A stretch of DNA of 64,000 bases, from positions 30,982,148 to 31,046,147 of the forward strand of contig OX328124.1 in NCBI GenBank assembly GCA_946811695.1, read 5' to 3'. This document shows, piece by piece, positions 11,561 through 22,800 of the stretch. Origin of the DNA: Gonocerus acuteangulatus (taxonomy: Eukaryota > Arthropoda > Insecta > Hemiptera > Coreidae). A program made the position numbers and the translations under genes. The notes beneath the pieces were generated by a model. The model had not been told where the DNA came from and made no database searches. It worked only from the letters and a program-made list of their open reading frames with translations. Within the stretch, counting starts at the first letter, position 1, and every line of letters starts with the position of its first letter.

Positions 11561-13176
11561 CACTATCCATATTTTAATCCACCCATCTCATCTAAATATA
11601 CCTTTCCACCATCTTCATAGTTTATTAGTTGCTTTCCTTTTATTAATGTGAACTCTTTAAAATACCTTAGGGGTAATACCTTTATTTTACTATTTGTTTA
11701 TGGCCTAAAAATCTTCCTTAACTATTCAAAAATGATGTCTAAGAGTTTTTATGTGAAGAAACATTTTTTATGTGGGCAAAAAAGGCGATATTCGGAGTGA
11801 AGTCCCGATGCCGAGTGAACCCGATGTTGATTTGAAGATAATTGTTTGTGCGAGCTTCTATTTGTTTAGTTTTTTTTAGTCCTCCTTCAATATATTTCAA
11901 AATTAAAACCCGTTTTGTTAATTTTTATTACAAGAAAGTATGAAAAAAAAAACTAAATAGGAAAAAAATGCACATTTCAGAACGTTAAACTTTAAAGTCG
12001 TTTTCACAAAACTAGGTTTTTCAAATCGAGCGATACTCTGGCGTCTTCAATTTTTGCTTGATAAACTTCAAATTTTAACTGCAGCTTCCTAATGATATTT
12101 GCGTAGAATGTTTTCGATTCATTCAATTATAACGATTTTATAACGACGGATGTTTTAATAGAAAATGAATAGTTGTTCACCATTTTCTAAAAAAATTAAT
12201 ATTTCTTAAAACCCTAGGTACTTTACTACATTTAACCTTCTTCTTTCGAAAAATGTTTAGTATTTCGTTCTAGAATAAAAATTGCTGCCTGCAGACTATC
12301 GCACGTGAAAAAATCGGGTTTCCGTTCGTCAGACTCAGTGCCGCCATTTTTTATTCGAATAATTGAAACATTTTTTTTTTTGGATACTTTAACATCAAAT
12401 ATAAAACGTTTGATATAAGGAATTAAAAAATATTGGTTTATTTGTTTTTTATAAATTCAAGAAAATGACTTTAATTTTGATTAGGAAGTTGAGAGAAATT
12501 TGTTAATTTCCAATTTAAATGTTGGCGCTTTACTCTTAGTTGATTTAGATAAAAAAGCTCATAACTGATTTTAGTGATTGTGTGGAGAGAGCGTGGAGAC
12601 GATAATCTCTAGATACAAATGTTATCATGATGGAACCATAATTCAGTCTGACAGGGGAAAGCCTTTGCTAATTTTTCTCTTTCTAGGCCATTCAGTATTG
12701 AGTCGTTCACACGGAATGTATCATAAGCCCAGGCATAATTTATATTATTTTCTAGGAACAGTGGAAAACCGCAGGATCTTTAGAGTATTCACTATCTGTC
12801 TTATGCAATTCTTCAGGAAACCCATATACACCAGTATACCGTTTAGACTACATTGTTATATGAATGTATTTTTCATAGTTAATCTATTTTTCAATCTTAT
12901 GAGTAGGTTGTGAAAATAATTACTGACGTATATGATTGGATTTACTTAGAGGGAAAGACATCGGAAGTATTTACTTACATCTTATTCACTTTTATACTTG
13001 GAGAATTCGAAAGAAAGTGTTTTTCCCATTGTTTTGTTTGTTTGTATAAGCGTTCAGTCTTTTTATTACATATTATCTAAAAAAAAAGGAAACATTAAAT
13101 TTTTGATGAGTTTTCTGATGTTAGATTTCTTTTTGGATATTATTCGTCTAATAAACCTTTCCAAATGTTGGGTAGC
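11561..13176. other. AT-rich stretch without recognisable genes
   Basis: The 111-residue frame at 12578-12913 lacks any domain I recognise, and nothing else supports it. The first half of the frame at 12998-13510 is AT-rich and non-informative; only its second half is transposon-derived. Confidence 0.4.
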
Positions 13177-13185
13177 TGAAGGTAG

Positions 13186-13684
13186 TGACAATAAATTACG
13201 TACAATCATGACTAATACTCAGGAGTGGACATCCAGCTACCGTGACAACAGACGACAAGAAGTTGTACTTGCTCGACTCCGAATTGGCCACACAAGACTA
13301 ACTCACGAATACCTCATGAAAATACTTGACAAACCAATTTGTGACATATGCAATACATTCTTCGCTGTAAAACACCTACTTACGGAGTGCAGAAGACGAC
13401 AAAACCTAAATATCCCACATGACATTTACGAATTATTGAGGGACACTAGCCAGTACATAAACACAATACTTTCTTACTTGCAGGACCCTAAACTATACAC
13501 TCGCATTTGAAGACATCTGCTGAATAACCGGAGGCTTCCAGGCAAATAACAGGCATTTACAAAACTCTTTTTATGAAAATAATTGAATTAAATACCCATC
13601 TTAATGCTGGTTCATTAGACCATACAGGTATTACCTTGAACGAGTGAAATCGCAGTAGTTGCGAATCACTTATAAATAAATAAA
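13186..13684 (+). mobile_element. 5'-truncated RNase H-type non-LTR retrotransposon, copy 1
   Basis: Translation from about 13200 gives SYRDNRRQEVVLARLRIGHT, then the Cys-rich tail CDICN...HLLTEC, ending at a stop at 13510. A short 3' UTR follows and the element ends in an (AAAT)n tail. The protein part is the same C-terminal tail as at 7860-8225. The 9-bp target sequence TGAAGGTAG precedes it at 13177-13185 and follows at 13685-13693. Only the last part of ORF2 is present, so the copy is dead. Confidence 0.85.
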
Positions 13685-13693
13685 TGAAGGTAG

Positions 13694-14064
13694 CTCTCAC
13701 CATTAAACACATCCTGACTGACTGTAGACTGAGACAAAATGATATCCTTCCACACAACATACATGAACTACTTACAGATGACAGTCACTACATAGGACAG
13801 CTATTGGACTATCTTAAAAAAGTAAACCTTTATAACTTAATCTAAACCCTATTTATTTAATTTTTCTAATATTTTACTTCATTTGATTTGACCTGCTTTA
13901 TTTTACTTTATTCCACATAAATGAGATGTAAATACAACTGTGTGAGAAATTAAAGTCAACTTCTACACACGGCAAAACATGAATATCTTGTGTACTTGTA
14001 TTTATTCTGTTGAAGCAGTTGATTCGCTATAGCTGCGAACAACTAAAATAAATAAATAAATAAA
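13694..14064 (+). mobile_element. 5'-truncated RNase H-type non-LTR retrotransposon, copy 2
   Basis: Begins inside the coding tail: VALTIKHILTDCRLRQNDIL down to a stop near 13845. The 3' UTR ends TCGCTATAGCTGCGAACAAC and then (AAAT)n. TGAAGGTAG flanks it at 13685-13693 and 14065-14073. It is a shorter truncation than copy 1 and directly abuts it. Confidence 0.85.
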
Positions 14065-14073
14065 TGAAGGTAG

Positions 14074-15084
14074 TGAAATTATGACGAGGATTTGTTTTGT
14101 ATAATAAACGGTTATTGAAAATTTGTAGAATATATAGTAAAATAATTATTTACGCTCATTTACATATAAGTGTACAGTGAATAATTAATAAATATTCGGT
14201 AGGTACCAGTAAGTAGACACTTCCTTAGTTGTTAGTTTTTTTTCCACTTCCAACAGCTATTGATTTAGTTGGATGTGCCTGGCCATCTAGCAATTTTTTT
14301 TTGTTTTTTACAAATGTTATTAATTATCTAATTGGATACATATATAATATTGAATAATTGGATCAACACGTAATAATTGTGTTGAACGAATCGTCTTTGT
14401 TGCTGATGCTCGAAAATAAATTAATAAATGAAAAGAATCATGGCTGATAAACACATTATTTCAGTCCATTCCGAAATAGGTGGAGTTATAGCCTGAAAAA
14501 CATTTTATTCGATTCTTCATATACCATTCAAAAGGCCCTACGAAGATTAAGAGTGAAATCTTTACGATTTTAGGGTTCGGGGTGTTACATGGTTACCTCA
14601 AAGCCTTCTGTATATAATGATGTAATTAAACCCCCCACTAGCTTCCTCTAGATTGTCGGCGTGCCCCTTTGATGCTAGCCGATATACAAGGGACGACCGA
14701 GACTGAAGGAGGGTGAACGAACGTCCTCTTCAAGGACGGAGAGAGAAAGTGAAGGCACTCTCGTCTATTGGCTGCACTTGAACCACCAATAATAGGGTAG
14801 GAACACACACAATATTTTTTAATTTTTTGGTGTTTAACGGCATAACGACATTTGGGATATCTATAGGTTGCCACAGCACGTGGTCGGTCTCCATTGAGGT
14901 ACTGGCCACGCCCGACGTTGCTTAACTACGGTGATCTATGGGAATCGGTGCATTCAACGTGGCTATGGACACATTACCAAACATTGGTAATGAACACATT
15001 ATCAAACACCATTTGAAGGGGAGGAAATTTAATAGATAGCCTTTAATGACCTACATCTGTCGTATTCCGCAAAGTCAAAATGTG
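14074..15084. other. Intergenic stretch, nothing recognised
   Basis: A minus frame at 14638-14874 has no recognisable domain. A short repeat, CATTACCAAACATTGG/AACACATTATCAAACACC, occurs near 14960-15010. No gene supported. Confidence 0.4.
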
Positions 15085-15270
15085 ATTCTTAAAAATCACC
15101 ACATATTTTCACAATGATTTTTATAAAATAGAGAAATAAATGCACTTTTCGGTAGGTTCTAGTTATTTTCATTAAAATTGCCTTTCCGGTTTCACATCCA
15201 CTCTGATGCCTCTTCAGTGACACTGAGGCTAGTAGAACAAAGTATACAGCCCAACTACAAGAAGGCGAAC
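15085..15270 (-). repeat. Dispersed repeat with CTGAAGAGGC...GAAACC hairpin
   Basis: Minus-strand reading: CACTGAAGAGGCATCAGAG, then TGGATGTGAAACCGG, then GGCAATTTTAATGA, and an AT-rich end related to 8580-8760. A five-pair stem, GCATC/GATGT, can form between CTGAAGAG and GAAAC. The minus frame at 15089-15286 is a by-product. Confidence 0.6.
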
Positions 15271-15289
15271 CATCTGCTATGCCCAAACT

Positions 15290-16856
15290 TAGATAATCTA
15301 CACGGGGAGAATCAGCTGTTACAATTCTATTATATCAAATGAAATAAGTAATATTTGTAAGAATATTGAGAATATGAATATTACAAGGGGGTATTAGGAC
15401 AGAATAAAAAATAGTTTTCCTCGAATTAAAGAAAATCAATCAAAAAGAGGCCAAATATTACATTTGTGAACTAAATTTTGGAGACTGTAATAAGGTATAT
15501 ATTGGGGATTACCAAATCCAGGCAATTACGAAAGAGCAAGTTAAGAATTTTCATGAAGACTATAATCCGGTGTCGCCGGATTAGGGAGAGTCTACTGTAT
15601 ATATATTTATATATACTCAAATTTATATATACACAAATTTAAACGACGAGTTGTTTCGTGGTCTGTGAAATATGAAACGTCTACCGTCTACATTTTTAGT
15701 CATGACATGGATTTCGCCTTTGGGGTGTCGTCGCAAGCGGATTTCTTTACCTTTAGGTAGGGAGGAAACATTATTAAAACAAACCAAACGTTTAAATTTA
15801 AAAATCTTGCCTATTAATCACTTTCGATGTTGTTATTAATAATAGCTTTTTAATTTAACACTTATTCGAAGGATATTTTTTTATTGCATCTATAAAAGCG
15901 GGTTTACTCATTAGGCCGTAGATTAAATGTGGCATGCAAGTAGAGAGTAATAAAAACTTACTAATGAGGCCTTACCGCCAGACATGAAAGTTTGCAACAC
16001 CAGTGTTTGAGCGAGAAGTGGCGATCAGTGCTTTGTCAACATATTTTTGTTACCTTCCATTTGAATTTTTTGAGGTTCAAAGATTTATAGTCATTGTTTC
16101 AGTATTTTTTATAGGAAATCTACTTTTTACAATTTGGCTAAGGTTGCAGAAATGGCAATATATCTTTGGATCTTTCTATTGATTCTGAAAAGTCGGCTGC
16201 GAACATCTCTGACAGGTTCTTTTGTTTTAGTTACTTCCTTTTAACAGTTGATCGCCTACTAACGTAATTAACTCCATGGGATCTTCTGTTAGCCACTGTT
16301 TCCTGTGGTACCGTGGATATGGTATCCTATACCCACGCTTGAGGTTGGCTGAGGGTTTTCTCCTATGGTCCCCTGTTGTACCATGGATGTTTAGTAAGGT
16401 TTAGGAATCCTGTATAGCGTGGCCCTAATTGCCTAGATTTACGAATCCCCGTAGGAAAATAAAATATTTCTATTTAAAGTAGAAGTCTGTGATTAAACTT
16501 GGACTTGCTAGCTGCACGTTGGAGCCGCTTTGTTCCAGGCCGCTATAAATTCCCCAGACCTTTTGTGGACCTTCGACTGCAATAATTTTGAATTGACTAA
16601 CAATTATCAAAACGGATCATTCCTGGAATACTGTATTCCAGTATTCAGACGATCTTCTCTGTATGACTCCCGTAAGTCGAATCATTTCTTCATTGTTTCT
16701 TCGCCAATATTCATCTCCCAGTAGTTCCTTTCATCACTCCGTGTCTTTGCTTAGGTATTACTAATGCCAAACTGACCCTTTACTCGCATAGACCCTTGAA
16801 TTTTCGTTTTAGGCGGAAGACCAACAATTTAAATTTCATCTCTCTAAAATAATTAA
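15290..16856. other. Intergenic stretch, nothing recognised
   Basis: The frame at 16530-16724 has no recognisable domain. A motif with CCTGTGGTACCGTGGATA, echoed by CCTGTTGTACCATGGATG, occurs near 16300-16390 as a diverged ~70-bp direct repeat. No gene supported. Confidence 0.4.
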
Positions 16857-18043
16857 TCTACTATATATTTGTCAAATACCACTCACTCACTCACTCACTC
16901 ACTCACTCACTCACTCACTCACTCACTCATCTATCAACGCCCAGCACAAACCGCTCGACAGAAAATTTTGAAATTTTGCATGGACACTCCCTATATAACG
17001 TAGGCGCTCGCTAAGAAAGGATTTTTTGATATTCGTATTTTTAAGCATTTTAGGGGGGTTTAAAGTTTGAGTTGGTTAGAGAAGGCAAGCCTAGGCAGCC
17101 TGCGTTGCTAGGACGATAAAGAACAGCTGTTACATTACATTATCTATCTCATAGTTTTATTTCTAATTGAGGTTAATTTCAACTATGATGGCAGACCTTG
17201 AATTACTGGAAAAAAACTGTCCCTCATAGAGTTTTAATTGCGTTTATTTTCTGCCTGCCCCCGTCAGATAGGCTTGCCATATTTTTGGAGAGTTAAACCG
17301 AGACACATTAATATGGGATGGGCATACCGGGGGGGGGGGATAAAAATAGTACAAATTATAAGCAAAATGGTTGGTGAGTTTTAAGCCTAGCAACTAACGG
17401 GAAGGGGGAATCCTAAACTGTTAGTCTACCCAAACCTTAAAAATAAGAACGAAACTTTTTTTGCTACTTGATTTTCTTAAAAAAATCTCTCAGCCAAATA
17501 GTAGTGTCTGGCAGCTGGCAGCGCTGTGCAGGTAGTTCCAGCGTTTTACAGTTATATTACTTCTCATTTCTTTGACACTGTTAGCAGTAGTAACAATGTT
17601 GATTGTAGAAAAGTAACCGATTTATAAAAGATTCTTATAAACATGAATTCATTACTTTTTGCATCTTACAGCCTTTTCCGGAACATTGATAAAACCGGGC
17701 GGGACACCGAAACAATTGCAAAATACCGGGACAGTCCCGGTCAAACCGTGATGTATGGCATATCCTTAGGTTTTCCAGGCGAGGTAATAATATCCGGAAC
17801 CCTTGCACAGCCTCCTCGCCTATAACCTTGGTAATACTCGTAAATATATTGTGTGGTACCATATGACTTATTGGAAACATAAACTTTTAAATTTTAACGC
17901 CCATTGAATAAAATGTAGTATGACGGGAACCGTGCTGTAATAAACTGCTCAAAATTGTATAGTAACGTAATTTTAATGAAACATTATTTAACGCAATAAA
18001 ATAACTACTTATCTGCCGTGACGAAGCACGGGTATTCAGCTAG
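16857..18043 (+). mobile_element. Non-autonomous Helitron, copy 1
   Basis: The 5' end is TCTACTATATATTTGTCAAA. The 3' end is the hairpin CCGTG-ACGAAG-CACGG followed by GTATTCAGCTAG, i.e. a CTRR-type terminus. The element sits between a host A (16856) and T (18044) without target duplication, as expected for Helitrons. No Rep/helicase coding region is present. An (ACTC)n run lies just inside the 5' end (16880-16929). It retains pieces of the small frame conserved in the copies at 19731 and 44241: ATGGCAGACCTTGAATTACT near 17189, and a later piece near 17760-17822. Confidence 0.88.
16880..16929 (+). repeat. (ACTC)n microsatellite inside Helitron head
   Basis: A dozen tandem ACTC units close to the Helitron 5' end. 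The other copies carry only a few units (20192-20214, or CACTCACTCC at 44272), so this tract has expanded here. Confidence 0.95.
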
Positions 18044-18044
18044 T

Positions 18045-19607
18045 ATTGAATATTTCTAGCCTGTGAGGTTTTGGTGAACATAGAAACGCTAATAGCATAT
18101 GAGAATGACTACATCGTCATTTTGATAATAACCCAAAATCACCATTTACTGTTCAACCAAAAAACATTATAAGAGATTTTGTGCAATTATTATCCTGGGC
18201 ATGCATTAGCCAATGCCAGACGTAGGAGTATGTCACATAGGCTTAAGTCTTTTCCTCTATTTGTTCAGTCCACTATCGTCGTGCCAGTACAGAATCGCAC
18301 CTTTGACCTGTTTATCTATTTAAATAATGACTTTGAATAATAGAACTGACGAAGCTTTGCCTTTAAAAGATTACTGTTTAGGGTTGCCACCCTAAAGATG
18401 CTTTTCTTCTTTTAAATTCAGCCAACGATGGCGCCGTCTACGACAACTGGGCAGACCACCCCCGGTCAAGTCTGGTCAGACGAAGTCCACCCGCTTTCAC
18501 AGAGCGTGTACAGTCAAGAACTCCATCTCGCTATACAGAGTGCTCAAGTATATTTGTTCTCTTTCACCGGCTTTATTAAATATACCATGGCCGAGTAGTC
18601 ACCTAAAACCACCGGGCAGCGGAGGAGCAAAGGCATGCAGCTGACCATAAATGAGGAAACAGGGAGAGATGCACCCCTTCTATCCAACCAGGCACCATCA
18701 ACAGGTACTTATTTAACGTAACTTCATGGATCCCCAGCAGCCCATCTTCATCACCACTTCATCAGCTCATCATTATTTCAACTCATCAGTCCCACAACTT
18801 TCAAAATTTCATTAATATATTAACCACCATTTGTTTCTGATTTTGGCAATTTCCCCCCACTTTTCATTTGTAATCAATAAATATAAATTATCAATTCATC
18901 ATTCATACAGTCCACTTATTTATCCAGCCCCACAAAAATATTACTTCCACATCATACCATATAAAAAATGGTGGTGTGGCAATCTTTTTACAATTACTCT
19001 TTTTGAAAAAGAAGGAAAATTTTATTTATATCTTCAGCATTAAAGAAGTCAGATTACTGTAATGATATGATATGTATTACAGATGCCCAATCGACACCAA
19101 CGTACGTTCTGAACAACATAATACAAAACTGTGACCTTCTCAGCTGATATTGAGCTTTTATTGATTTCTTCCAGTAAAACGTTATTTGAATTTAATATAA
19201 TTAATAAAATGTGGCTATGTTTATTTGAAGGAGAAGGACCGTGCTGGAAGACTTTCACATCCCCGTAGGCTCGTATGTAGAAAGTGAGTCTACGTCGGTG
19301 GGGCGGCCCAGTATTTCTGATTTCCCCTCACACGCCGCACCCAAGGGGAACATAAAAATTGCAAACCAGAAATATTAGAAAATCGTTCTTGTAGTGTATT
19401 TTACTATCCCTTGTTCATTTGTATATAGGGAATAATAGATTAAATTCCTAAGTTGTTCGATTACTCTATATCTAAAAAATAAATAGAATGAATAAACGCC
19501 TACGAAAATGTGTGTTTTTCCAAAATTATAGTTATCCTGCAACGTAGGATTTTCTACATGCTCTGTTTTATAAATATTTCATGTGTTTTAGGTATTTTTT
19601 TATATCT
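18045..19607. other. Stretch between mobile elements; one unsupported small frame
   Basis: A 56-codon frame starts at an ATG near 18427 (MAPSTTTGQTTPGQVWSDEV...) in a locally GC-richer patch, 18420-18680. It has no recognised domain and no intron or expression evidence. The patch may be the edge of an old retroelement. The rest is AT-rich with no visible feature. Confidence 0.35.
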
Positions 19608-21342
19608 GTACCCCGGAGTTAGAGGGCACCATGTTACATATTTATATTTGTTCAGGAGAGTGAATTCTATAACTTTGGAATATTAAATTTCTTTCTTTTT
19701 TTTTTTTTTTGTTCTTACTTAAAGAAACAACTAGCTGAATACCCGTACTTTGTCACCGCAGATAACTAGTTATATTATTGCGTTAAATAATGTATCATCA
19801 AAATTAACGCTACTACATAATTTTGTACAGTTTATTATATCACGGTTTCCGTTGTACTATATATTATTCATCAATTGATAAGTAATCAAAGTATAATGTT
19901 TCTTGACCTTGGGGCGCTACGGACAACCCGAAAAGCGATAACCCGTATCTATAAGGAAAAACCCATTATATTTGCGAGCCAAGAAGTGTTCTGAGTGGGA
20001 ATGCTGTTATGTGAGGAGGCTGTACAAGGGTTCGGGATATTATTACCTCAGATGGACCATCAACAGGTATAGCGTAAACTCTATGAGGCACAAAATCACA
20101 GTATATTTCTAGTAATTCAAAGTCTGCCATCAGAATTAAAACGAACATCCAATAAAAATATTATTATCTACTATATATTTGTCAAATACCACTCACTGAC
20201 TGACTGACTCACTGGCCTATCATCGCCCAGCCAAACCACTCGACAGAAAAATTTGAAATTTTGCATGGACACTCCCTATAGAACGTAGACACTCGCTAAG
20301 GAAGGATTTTTTGATATTCGAATTTTCAAGTATTTTTAGAGGGGATTAAAGTTTTAGTTGGTTAGAGCATGGGCGTGAACTCTACGGGGGACAAAATCTC
20401 AATTCATTTCTAGTAATTCAAGGTCTGCCATCATAGTTGAACATAACAGCAGTTTTGTTATCGTCCTAGCAACGCATTCTGCCAAGGCGTGGATGCTCTA
20501 ACCAACTAAAACTTTAATCCCCTCTAAAAATACTTAAAAATTCGAATATCAAAAAATCCTTTCTTAGAGAGTGTCTAAGTTCTATAGGGAGTGTCCATGC
20601 AAAATTTCAAAATTTTCTGTCGATTGGTTTGGGCTGGGCGATGATAGGTCAATGAGTGAGTCAGTCAGTAAGTGGTATTTGACAAATATATAGTAGATTT
20701 AAAGAAAATGTTTCACATTGTTATTGGATCGATAAGTAATTAGAAGTATTGATATTGTCAAACGAACCCAAGTCCTCCACATGTTGTCTTTTATCTTTAA
20801 TGAAAACGGACATGATTTTATTATTCACTGTCTTATCTTCGTTATTTATGGAAACAGGAAATAGTGTCCTATACCATTCCGCAATGGAAAAATCCACAAT
20901 AAGAACATGTTAAGTCAATTTTTATGTTACCCATATTTTAAGTTTTAAATCTAATCAAACTATATTTATTTTCTATACCCCGGAGGTAAAGGACACCATG
21001 TACACTTTTTTTTATTAAATTGACTTAACAATATGTTCTTACTGTAGATTTTTCGATCCATATAATGGTATAGGACACTATTTCCTGTTCCCATAAATAA
21101 CGAAGATAAGACGATGAAAAGTAAAATCATGTCAGTTTTCATTAGACCTAAAAGACACCATGTGTTTTACTATGATCAATACTTCCAATTATCTGTCAAT
21201 GCCAATAATAATGTAAAGAATTTTCTTTAAACTGTTTCTATAAGTACCTAAGAAACAAATTTTAATAGTTCGGAGTTATGGAAAATTTGCTCTCCTGAAC
21301 AATTAAAAATATGTGACATGGTGTCTTTCACCTCCACGGTAC
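19608..21342. mobile_element. Foldback DNA element with long inverted arms, interrupted by a Helitron
   Basis: The termini 19608-19673 and the reverse complement of 21275-21342 align over about 66 bp, starting GTACC and including ACCATGT and TTGTTCAGGAGAG. Homology continues inward: GGTATAGGACACTATTTCCT in the right arm near 21068 is matched in inverse near 20858. Each arm is therefore roughly 300-400 bp once the Helitron at 19731-20697 is removed. A stray third copy of the terminus (TACCCCGGAGGTAAAGGACA) lies near 20978. No transposase frame is visible. Confidence 0.8.
19731..20697 (-). mobile_element. Non-autonomous Helitron with two inverted heads, copy 2
   Basis: On the minus strand it starts TCTACTATATATTTGTC at 20697 and ends ATTCAGCTAG at 19731, after a degenerate hairpin (GGTGACAAAGTACGG). 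A second 5' head, TCTACTATATATTTGTCAAA, lies inside it on the plus strand at 20167. Thus 20167-20697 is an inverted pair of heads about 260 bp each, joined to one tail. It interrupts the left arm of the foldback element between A (19730) and T (20698). The minus-strand frame at 19966-20148 contains the conserved segment starting MADFELLEIYCDFVPH. Confidence 0.85.
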
Positions 21343-21364
21343 ATATTTATGCTCTAACTATAAC

Positions 21365-21410
21365 GCCATATCGCACTGGTATTTCTAACGTGACACAACT
21401 CAAATTAAAA
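21365..21410 (+). repeat. Fragment homologous to the adjacent palindrome arm
   Basis: CATATCGCACTGGTATTTCT then AACGTGACACAACTCAAATT nearly matches 21968-22010 in the right arm of the palindrome. The palindrome's sequence is therefore part of a repeat. Confidence 0.7.
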
Positions 21411-21536
21411 CTCAACTGAAAATGTGTCACTCTTGTCTATGTAGGGGGCTTAGCATTAAGACTGGAAGGGTGACACAAGTGCCCTCTGGAGTACATGCTC
21501 TGAATCTAGGTGCATACAGTTTTGATGGTTGATAAA

Positions 21537-22064
21537 GAGAAATTTACGATGTCTTTCATAGTGATAACTATGACGGTGTGAATAAAACCAATTTTTGAGT
21601 TGTGTCACTTTAGAAATACTAGTGCGATATGTTTCATTAATGAATTCTATTAATGTATTATGTGTGTTTATCACCATTGATGCGAAGCTCTTCAATAAAA
21701 TAAAGTAATAAAGACCGTAGGAGTAAGATTTATGAAGATCGCACATAACTTCAACATGAATAAAATGAGGGAGTTCTGTGAATAGAGTTTTTATAAATAA
21801 TTATTTATAAAAACTCTATTCACAGAACTCCCTCATTTTATTCATGTTGAAGTTATGTGCGATCTTCATAAATCTTACTCCTACGGTCTTTATTACTTTA
21901 TTTTATTGAAGAGCTTCGCATCAATGGTGATAAACACACATAATACATTAATAGAATTCATTAATGAAACATATCGCACTAGTATTTCTAAAGTGACACA
22001 ACTCAAAAATTGGTTTTATTCACACCGTCATAGTTATCACTATGAAAGACATCGTAAATTTCTC
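21537..22064. repeat. Perfect 528-bp palindrome without spacer
   Basis: The left arm 21537-21800 and right arm 21801-22064 are exact reverse complements as I read them, meeting at TTATAAATAA|TTATTTATAA. Outside these points the flanks diverge at once. Both arms encode the same short peptide in opposite directions (MCDLHKSYSYGLYYF...), a consequence of the symmetry rather than a gene. It could be a recent inverted duplication or a read/assembly fold-back artefact. Confidence 0.95.
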
Positions 22065-22520
22065 GACATCGTGAATTATAAATTTCTAGACATCGTGAAT
22101 TATAATTCAAGGACGTTTTTCGTAGATTCGCTAATTCCGTGACGCAATTTAAAACCATTTTCATTCACCGACGACTACATTCGATCTGATAAGTGTCGGT
22201 CTTGGCCAGTAATGTTCCTTTCAGTCACCGGTTGTGCAAATCAAACCCAAGGTCGTAGTTTTACTCAACTCTAAACTTTCTTACGGTTCTTTCTTCATCA
22301 AAAAAACATTGTACCTGATAATTATAGCTTTAATTAGGAGTGATAACAAGATTGATGAATATCTCTACTTTAATTGTTGTTTCTTTCTGGAAGTCTATTT
22401 TTATTATTTCCAAAACTACACTAGTTTCATAAGATCTGTTTCACTATCTTGTCCAGTCTTAATACCATCGGCACCAGAAATACAATAATTGTGCAAATAA
22501 TAAATGTATCTATTCATTGA
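22065..22520. other. Sequence after the palindrome, nothing recognised
   Basis: A short direct repeat, TCTCGACATCGTGAATTATA / TTCTAGACATCGTGAATTAT, directly follows the palindrome arm. The frame at 22234-22488 has no recognisable domain. Confidence 0.4.
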
Positions 22521-22523
22521 AAA

Positions 22524-22800
22524 AAACTAAGCTGTGGTATATTACTTCTTACGGCACTTACAGAGCGGAGGGTAGAGAATGCAAGGAGGAAGAGAAAACA
22601 GAAAAGAACACATGAAGTTAAAAGGAAGCAAACGGAGTGGCAAAATAGAGACCATAGCAACGAATTCGACTCACAAGGGGAGTATACAGTGCTGGGGCCG
22701 CCGATTTGGCCCATTTTTTTTCTGGTGATTCTACATCTAAAAATTGTCGACGCGTGTCCGAGCGTTCCGTCCAATGCGCATGAGCCGAGAAATAAAATAA
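22524..22800 (+). other. Weak candidate coding fragment, Lys/Arg-rich
   Basis: An open plus-strand frame runs from after a TGA near 22518 to a stop near 22800. It reads LTERRVENARRKRKQKRTHE and continues basic before ending VLGPPIWPIFF. There is no in-frame ATG. A pyrimidine-poor CTTACAG at about 22556 could act as a splice acceptor. The basic stretch resembles tails of DNA-transposon or nuclear proteins only in composition. I do not recognise it. Confidence 0.15.

Noticed and set aside
21456..22142. Pair of identical divergent genes (MCDLHKSYSYGLYYF...)
   Set aside because: The identity is the result of the perfect palindrome; no domain, and the frames cross the arm boundaries into unrelated sequence.
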